From: an uncultured Prevotella sp. | GTDB lineage: Bacteria; Bacteroidota; Bacteroidia; Bacteroidales; Bacteroidaceae | Assembly: GCA_947303825.1 (NCBI GenBank) | Contig: CAMYZK010000205.1 | Span: 1 to 5,177 of the forward strand | Direction: 5' to 3' | Length of the DNA stretch: 5,177 nucleotides | Part shown: in pieces, positions 1-5,177 of the stretch | How positions within the stretch are numbered: position 1 is the stretch's first letter | Layout: each line of letters starts with the position of its first letter | Notes under the pieces: model-generated | The model's database searches: none | The model's input: only the letters and a program-made list of their open reading frames with translations | Told to the model about the DNA's origin: nothing | Position numbers and translations under genes: made by a program

Positions 1-1179
<1,179 letters not shown>

Positions 1180-1185
<6 letters not shown>

Positions 1186-1200
1186 GAGTTAAGAGTTGAG
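1180..1200 (+). repeat. 7-bp-period tandem array over the recG stop codon
   Basis: Three heptads in a row, AGTTGAG, AGTTAAG and AGTTGAG, differ at one position, with a degenerate AGAGTTC following. The first heptad contains the last recG codon (AGT, Ser) and its TGA stop, so the array starts exactly at the gene end and fills half of the 41-bp convergent gap to the GH51 stop. No known binding site is recognised in it. Confidence 0.65.
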
Positions 1201-1210
1201 AGAGTTCTCC

Positions 1211-1251
1211 CTCCATCCTCAATTTCTTACATTTCTATCATGTGGATGGAG
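1211..1251. repeat. Inverted repeat at the recG/GH51 convergent junction
   Basis: CTCCATCC (1211-1218) is perfectly complementary to GGATGGAG (1244-1251), leaving a 25-base loop. The right arm lies in the last codons of the GH51 gene, and the left arm lies between the two stop codons. A stem here could end transcription from both sides, but neither strand has a T-run after it and the loop is long, so it does not meet the usual intrinsic terminator pattern. It may be only a by-product of the purine/pyrimidine-biased repeats nearby. Confidence 0.3.
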
Positions 1252-3761
1252 TAGGGAGGGAGAAGAGCCGGATATTCGCTCTCTATTTCTTGCGCTTTTG
1301 CCTTACGGTCGGTGGGTGTGCCTTTCATCTCGATGACCTTTGCCCCGGCGGGAATCTTCAGACCGGAGAGCGTGAAGTCGACACTGGCAGGAAGGGCGTT
1401 GACCAGCTTGAGGTACTTCTTTCCGGTCTTGGAGTCCATGACCAGGCTTGCGCCCAGGCGGTGCAGGTATTTGCGCAGCTTTTCGTTGCATTCTATCTTG
1501 CTCGTGATGTAGCGGTCGCCGCTGCCCAGTGAGAAGAGTCGTTGCACCTCGTAGGCCGGTGTGGTGCGCACTTCCGTATTCGAGAAGTATATCATGTCGG
1601 GGTTCCAGTTGGAGTGACCGTCCTTGCAGAGCATGGGCGCATAGCTGGTCATCTCCACGATGTCGCCGTTGCGCTCCACGTCGGTGAGGTAGAGGGCCTC
1701 GGCCAGCGCCGTCTCCATGTTGGGGCGCTTCTCGTGGGTTGAGGCCGCCCATTCTCCCAGGTACACCTTTGGCGAGGCTTTTCCGCCGTCCAGTGTGCGG
1801 GGATAGTTATCGTAGTAGTCACGGTGGTGAATGAACCAGCCGGTGGACTCGTAGTAGTGCTCGTCGGTCATATACTGTAGGTCAGGATGCTTGCGGGTGA
1901 AGTCCCATCCCTCGATATAGTCGGCCGACGGGGTGTGGAAGGGCCCCACCGTGCCGCAGAGTTTAATCTCGGGATGACGCTGGCGTATGGCCTTGCATAT
2001 CATCTCATAGCGTTCCTCGAAGACGGTGCCTATGATGTCTTCGTTGCCTATTCCCAAGTACTTCAGGTTGAAAGGCTCGGGATGTCCGGCGGCAGCACGC
2101 TTGGCGGCCCACTCGTTGGTGGCGGGGTCACCGTTGGCCCAGTCTATGAGGTTGCACAGCTCATCGATGTATGCCGGCATCTGGTCCATGGGGATGCCGC
2201 CCTGCTGTCCGCCCACCCCCTCGGCGTTGTTGGCCGAGTTCTGGCAGGGCACGCCGGCAGCTAGCACGGGCAGCGGCTCGGCTCCGATGTCCTCGCAGAA
2301 CTGGAAGTACTCGTAGAATCCCAGTCCGCGTGTCTGGTGGTAGTGCCAGATGTTGAAGTCGGGCTTGCGTTCCTGTAGCGTGCCTATAGTGTGGTTCCAG
2401 TGGTAGATGTTGTCGAGTCCCTGCCCGTGGCTCATGCATCCTCCGGGGAAGCGCACGAACTTAGGCTTGAGGTCGGCAATGACCTGTGCGAGGTCCTTGC
2501 GCAGTCCGTTTTTGCGGTTCATAAAGGTCTCCTGCGGGAAGAGCGATATCATGTCAACGCCTACGTGTGCCGTCTTCAGGGGTATGATGCAGAGGCGTGC
2601 CTTAACATTGCTCTTCGTGGCGTTAAGCACCGTGGCGTACTGCTTCCAATCGCTGCCGGCAGTCTTTAGCCTACTGCTGGCCAGGAGGGTGCCATCGTCG
2701 CCTATGAGCTGTATGAGGAACTCCTGCTTCTGGCCCCCAGCCAGGACATACATCGAGAAGTCGTATTTCTTTCCAGCCTCTACAGCAATGCCGTCCCATC
2801 CCTCGTTCCAAAGCGTGTCCTTTGGCCATAGCAGAGCGTAGTGCGGGTTGTTGGGGTGCAGGGGGTGTTCGGTGCCTATTTCTATGGGACGGCTGGAGTG
2901 CCAGGCTGTGGTAGCATTCCACTCGCGGCGGTCTTTATCGTTGTACTCGAAGTCGCGGTTCTGTATCAGTTCGGCATACAGTCCTCCGTCGGCGGCATAG
3001 CTGATGTCCTCGAAGAAGATGCCTATGAGCTTGTCGCTGATGGCTTTCTGTCGGCTCATGTCAACATTAAGTTGCACGTTCATCAGTGCGGGGTACGAAT
3101 CCTTCTTCTTCTCGTCATCGTGCATGCGCTCGCTGCTCTTCCTGCCGTCTTCGGCCATTGCCTGGAAGTGAATACGAATGCGCTCGACCTCCTGCCTTGT
3201 CACCTCGAATACCTGTCCCTCCATACGCTTGCTGTCGATGGTGGCTACATGTCTATTCCACATCCCGGAATCGAAGAGCGGCATGTTCATGTCGGCAGAG
3301 AACTTACGGAAGTCGCCGGAGGCATAGAGTCGTCTTGTGCCCTGCTCGGACTGGAAGAAGATGTTGAACCCGTCTTCCATGGGGCTTACCACCGGCTTTA
3401 GGCACTGCTTGGAAGACACACGGGGATAGTCCTGCGGACGCCATGTGATGAGGTCGCGGCTATAGGCGGCAGCAAAGAGCGGGGAGTTGTCATTCACCTG
3501 GAAGACTAGTCGCCAGGAGCCGTCTTTGGCACGGCACAGTGAGGGGTGGTACATGCGCTTCTCGACTCCCCAGGTGCCGTAGTCGCTTGAGCACAGCTGC
3601 CCTAGGTGGTGCCATCCGTCTTCTCCGAGCACGGCAAGATGCAGACCTGCCCGCTCGTTGGGCGAATAGATGAAGACGCTGTCTTTGTCTTGATGTGCCA
3701 CTGCTGCGTTACAAAGGCATATAACGTATGCTAATGCAACTAGGATTCTCTTGCTTATCAT
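1227..3761 (-). CDS. Secreted alpha-L-arabinofuranosidase, glycoside hydrolase family 51, with N-terminal propeller-like domain
   Basis: Predicted to remove terminal alpha-L-arabinofuranosyl groups from arabinan, arabinoxylan or their oligosaccharides, outside the cytoplasm. With the start at 3761 the protein is 844 residues. Residues 1-22 form a signal peptide (ISKR, hydrophobic core, AVA before His23) without a lipobox. Residues ~27-160 carry repeated beta-blade-like motifs (MYHPSLCRAKDGSW, YSRDLITWRP, LYASGDFRKFS) resembling part of a GH43-type propeller. A charged linker follows (~200-225). GH51 sequence begins near 228 (LIGIFFEDIS, DGGLYAELIQNRDFEY), then an inserted ~135-residue segment that may be a carbohydrate-binding module, then the barrel (KFVRFPGG at 434-441). 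Acid/base Glu574 lies in LGIGNED (codon 2040-2042) and nucleophile Glu670 in YLGEW (codon 1752-1754). The end, LPPYSIHMIEM, fits an intact GH51 C-terminal beta domain. Start choice: two in-frame ATGs at 3782 and 3779 would add MMNYELQ, encoded wholly by a repeat; 3761 gives a normal signal peptide. Substrate specificity cannot be read from the sequence. Confidence 0.93.
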   Translation of the reverse strand: MISKRILVALAYVICLCNAAVAHQDKDSVFIYSPNERAGLHLAVLGEDGWHHLGQLCSSDYGTWGVEKRMYHPSLCRAKDGSWRLVFQVNDNSPLFAAAYSRDLITWRPQDYPRVSSKQCLKPVVSPMEDGFNIFFQSEQGTRRLYASGDFRKFSADMNMPLFDSGMWNRHVATIDSKRMEGQVFEVTRQEVERIRIHFQAMAEDGRKSSERMHDDEKKKDSYPALMNVQLNVDMSRQKAISDKLIGIFFEDISYAADGGLYAELIQNRDFEYNDKDRREWNATTAWHSSRPIEIGTEHPLHPNNPHYALLWPKDTLWNEGWDGIAVEAGKKYDFSMYVLAGGQKQEFLIQLIGDDGTLLASSRLKTAGSDWKQYATVLNATKSNVKARLCIIPLKTAHVGVDMISLFPQETFMNRKNGLRKDLAQVIADLKPKFVRFPGGCMSHGQGLDNIYHWNHTIGTLQERKPDFNIWHYHQTRGLGFYEYFQFCEDIGAEPLPVLAAGVPCQNSANNAEGVGGQQGGIPMDQMPAYIDELCNLIDWANGDPATNEWAAKRAAAGHPEPFNLKYLGIGNEDIIGTVFEERYEMICKAIRQRHPEIKLCGTVGPFHTPSADYIEGWDFTRKHPDLQYMTDEHYYESTGWFIHHRDYYDNYPRTLDGGKASPKVYLGEWAASTHEKRPNMETALAEALYLTDVERNGDIVEMTSYAPMLCKDGHSNWNPDMIYFSNTEVRTTPAYEVQRLFSLGSGDRYITSKIECNEKLRKYLHRLGASLVMDSKTGKKYLKLVNALPASVDFTLSGLKIPAGAKVIEMKGTPTDRKAKAQEIESEYPALLPPYSIHMIEM

Positions 3762-3797
3762 TTGTAATTCGTAATTCATCATTTGTAATTCGTAATT
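3756..3797 (-). repeat. Heptad array (2 x 21 bp) spanning the DUF3109 stop and GH51 start
   Basis: On the minus strand, six heptads run without a break: AATTACG, AATTACA, AATGATG, then AATTACG, AATTACA, AATGATA. This makes a 21-bp unit present twice (3797-3777 and 3776-3756) that differs only in its last base. The first copy encodes the end of the DUF3109 protein (ITNYK) and its TGA stop, and holds two ATG codons in the GH51 frame. The second copy provides the ATG at 3761, the preferred GH51 start. Similar NYEL/ITNYEL-coding repeats are familiar to me at the ends of annotated Bacteroidales ORFs, which suggests a dispersed repeat rather than conserved protein sequence. Confidence 0.85.
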
Positions 3798-4402
3798 TGC
3801 TCAGCCACTTCACACAGCTCATGATACCACTGCTCGCCGAATCGCCTTGTCAGTGGTTCCTTCAGGAATTTGTAAACAGGGAGATGAAGCTCTCGCCCTT
3901 TCTTGCGTGCGCTGGCACAGACATCCCACTGGTGGTAGTTGAGACCTATGGTGCCGTCGCTGAAGCGTTTCTCGCGAATGGGGTAGAGGGCACAGCTGAT
4001 GGGCTTGATGAAGGGTGAAGAGCCAGCTTGTCGGCGTGCATGCCTTTCGAGTGCGCAAAGGCAGCATTGGCTCACGGTATGTCCGTCAACCTGCAGGTTG
4101 TCGTAGCAGGTGAAGACACAGTCCTTGCCACCCACGATGCTCGTCACCAGGTCGCCGTCGCGGTCGGTATAGGCCACCCCCTGGCGGTCGATGACAGTCT
4201 GTGCGCTGGCCGAGAGGTCGCTCCATACATCGTCGAGCACCTCTTCTATCTGTGCTATCTCTTCGAGCGTCACTGGGGCTCCTGCGTCACCTTCCACACA
4301 GCAGGCTCCATGACAGACCTCAAGGTCGCAGCAGAACTCTTCAGTTATAATGTCTGAAGAGAGTAGCACGTTACCAATCTGTAATATGGGAGGTATCTGC
4401 AT
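3779..4402 (-). CDS. DUF3109 family cysteine-rich protein (YkgJ-like, probable metal or Fe-S binding)
   Basis: A 207-residue soluble protein with no signal peptide or membrane segment. It matches the DUF3109 pattern common in Bacteroidetes: a short N-terminus (ILQIGNVLLSSDIITEEF), then CCDLEVCHGACCVEGDAGAPVT, then KPISCALYPIR and NYHQWDVC. Twelve cysteines are visible: 24, 25, 30, 34, 35, 95, 99, 113, 114, 116, 137 and 162. The N-terminal cluster resembles the CxxCxxCC-type motif of YkgJ proteins, thought to bind zinc, iron or an Fe-S cluster. The biochemical role is unknown, and I assign none. The ATG at 4402 places the first conserved residues close to the N-terminus as usual for the family. 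It follows ung after 28 AT-rich bases and ends at a TGA overlapping upstream ATGs of the GH51 frame (ATGA, TGATG), so it could be co-transcribed with both. Its last residues (ITNYK) come from the repeat array, so the native C-terminus may have been altered. Confidence 0.88.
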   Translation of the reverse strand: MQIPPILQIGNVLLSSDIITEEFCCDLEVCHGACCVEGDAGAPVTLEEIAQIEEVLDDVWSDLSASAQTVIDRQGVAYTDRDGDLVTSIVGGKDCVFTCYDNLQVDGHTVSQCCLCALERHARRQAGSSPFIKPISCALYPIREKRFSDGTIGLNYHQWDVCASARKKGRELHLPVYKFLKEPLTRRFGEQWYHELCEVAEQITNYK

Positions 4403-4430
4403 AGCTTATTTCAAAAACTAAAAGAATCAT

Positions 4431-5096
4431 TTACCACGCTATCGGAGTTATTCCCTGAGCTTCCAGGTATTGGTTGCAGCGTGAGAACTGGTGCTGGCCG
4501 AACCAGCCGCCACGGTTAGCCGAGAGGGGCGAGGGGTGTACGCTCTCAAGCACCAGGTTGCGCTGTCGGTCTATCATCCATGCCTTGCCACGGGCATATC
4601 CTCCCCAAAGCATGTAGACGATATGCTCGCGCTGTTGTGCCAGCGCCTTGATGGCGGCATCGGTAAACTCGCGCCAACCCAGCAGGGCGTGGCTGTTGGC
4701 CTGGTGAGCACGCACGGTGAGCGTGGCGTTGAGCAGCAGCACGCCCTGGCGGGCCCAGCGCGACAGGTCGCCCGACGCGGGGACGGGGATGCCCAGGTCG
4801 CCCTCTATCTCCTTGAAGATATTCTGCAGCGACGGGGGGAACATCACCCCTTCCTGCACGGAGAAACTCAGTCCGTGAGCCTGTCCTGGTTCATGGTAAG
4901 GGTCCTGTCCGATGATCACCACCTTCACCTTGTCGAACGGGCATAGGTTGAAGGCATTGAAGATCAGTTTTCCAGGAGGATAGCAGGCATACTGTGCATA
5001 CTCCCTTTTCACCATCTGCACGAGGTTGGCGAAATAAGGTTGCTCAAACTCCGTCTGGAGGTGCTGCTTCCAGGAGGCATCGATTTTTACGTCCAT
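4431..5096 (-). CDS. ung: Uracil-DNA glycosylase, family 1
   Basis: Removes uracil from DNA by cleaving the N-glycosidic bond, the first step of base excision repair in the cytoplasm. The 221-residue product has all family 1 signatures: GQDPYH (63-68) with catalytic Asp65, GLSFSV with uracil-stacking Phe78, LLNATLTV with base-recognising Asn123, and HPSPLS (187-192) with catalytic His187 and the DNA-intercalating Leu191. Numbering almost coincides with the E. coli enzyme, which supports an intact full-length protein. Start: ATG at 5096 gives MDVKIDASWK, like other Bacteroidetes Ung proteins; the frame stays open upstream, but the only earlier start is a TTG at 5117, so the ATG is preferred. 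No clear Shine-Dalgarno is seen, as is usual in this phylum. It is the first gene of the leftward group and ends 28 bp before the DUF3109 gene. Confidence 0.97.
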   Translation of the reverse strand: MDVKIDASWKQHLQTEFEQPYFANLVQMVKREYAQYACYPPGKLIFNAFNLCPFDKVKVVIIGQDPYHEPGQAHGLSFSVQEGVMFPPSLQNIFKEIEGDLGIPVPASGDLSRWARQGVLLLNATLTVRAHQANSHALLGWREFTDAAIKALAQQREHIVYMLWGGYARGKAWMIDRQRNLVLESVHPSPLSANRGGWFGQHQFSRCNQYLEAQGITPIAW

Positions 5097-5119
5097 GTGG
5101 GGAGCATTTTTTAACAAGC

Positions 5120-5149
5120 GCCTCCCCTCTTCGTGAGAGGAGGGGAGGC
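5120..5149. repeat. GC-rich perfect 10-bp inverted repeat in the ung leader
   Basis: GCCTCCCCTC (5120-5129) is the exact reverse complement of GAGGGGAGGC (5140-5149), with a 10-base loop. The hairpin lies 23 bp upstream of the ung ATG. In neither direction is it followed by a T-run (the T-rich tract lies on its left on the + strand), so it is not a standard intrinsic terminator. It could be a dispersed palindromic repeat, an mRNA leader hairpin, or a termination signal of an unseen upstream gene. The remaining bases 5150-5177 are AT-rich and contain no gene; a TTTTTTG run on the minus strand might be part of a promoter, but no matching TAnnTTTG element was found. Confidence 0.6.
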
Positions 5150-5177
5150 TGACTGATGCGTTTATTGCAAAAAATTA

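Noticed and set aside
1204..1264. Bidirectional intrinsic terminator between recG and GH51
   Set aside because: Complementary arms exist, but the loop is about 25 bases and neither strand has a T-run, so only an inverted repeat is reported.
2841..3401. 186-codon open frame on the + strand
   Set aside because: It lies wholly antisense to the GH51 gene, whose protein has recognisable domains. The translated sequence has no recognisable family or composition expected of a real protein.
3762..3782. MMNYELQ extension of the GH51 protein
   Set aside because: It is encoded entirely by the repeat array and would place an acidic residue ahead of the signal peptide. It cannot be excluded because the ATGs overlap the upstream stop, so it is noted as an alternative.
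3756..3797. CRISPR array or IS end
   Set aside because: Repeat units are directly adjacent with no spacers. No transposase, terminal inverted repeat or target duplication is visible.
4491..4946. 151-codon open frame on the + strand
   Set aside because: It is antisense to ung, which has all its catalytic motifs intact in the other strand. No start context or family match supports it.
5097..5117. Seven-residue N-terminal extension of Ung from a TTG start
   Set aside because: It requires a rare TTG start, and the extra residues (MLKNAPH) are not expected in the family. The ATG at 5096 gives a normal N-terminus and E. coli-like active-site numbering.
5150..5177. Bacteroidetes-type promoter (TTTG / TAnnTTTG) for ung
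   Set aside because: A TTTTTTG run occurs on the minus strand, but no TAnnTTTG element lies at suitable spacing before the ATG, and the window ends here.

Overview
The window looks like chromosomal DNA from a member of the Bacteroidales, most likely a Prevotella-like organism. This rests on the protein sequences (a Bacteroidetes-style RecG, a DUF3109-type cysteine-rich protein, and a long secreted GH51 arabinofuranosidase), on start sites without clear Shine-Dalgarno sequences, and on short AT-rich or purine-rich heptanucleotide arrays. Base composition is moderately GC-rich by eye. No rRNA, tRNA, CRISPR array, insertion sequence or phage gene was seen.

Layout. Bases 1-1185 (+) are the C-terminal ~394 codons of recG, the branch-migrating DNA helicase, whose start lies outside the window. 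It converges on a leftward group of three genes on the minus strand, in transcription order: ung (uracil-DNA glycosylase, 5096-4431), a DUF3109/YkgJ-like cysteine-rich protein (4402-3779), and a secreted GH51 alpha-L-arabinofuranosidase (3761-1227, or from 3782). Gaps are 28 bp between the first two and about 17 bp, or a 4-bp overlap, between the last two, so they could be one transcript. The convergent recG/GH51 junction is only 41 bp. The last 60 bp, upstream of ung, hold a GC-rich hairpin and no gene.

Function. Two of the four genes are genome maintenance (RecG at stalled forks and recombination intermediates, Ung in uracil excision). One is a probable metal- or Fe-S-binding protein of unknown role, and one is a polysaccharide-degrading enzyme exported from the cytoplasm. 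Nothing in the window ties the glycosidase to a SusC/SusD-type utilisation locus, so the operon is functionally mixed.

The most notable structure is three separate 7-bp-period tandem arrays with unrelated unit sequences. One is inside the recG reading frame (311-345), one runs over the recG stop codon (1180-1200), and one sits at the DUF3109/GH51 junction (3756-3797), where it supplies both the stop codon of one gene and the candidate start codons of the next. I found no convincing new multi-gene system. The heptad arrays are the best lead.
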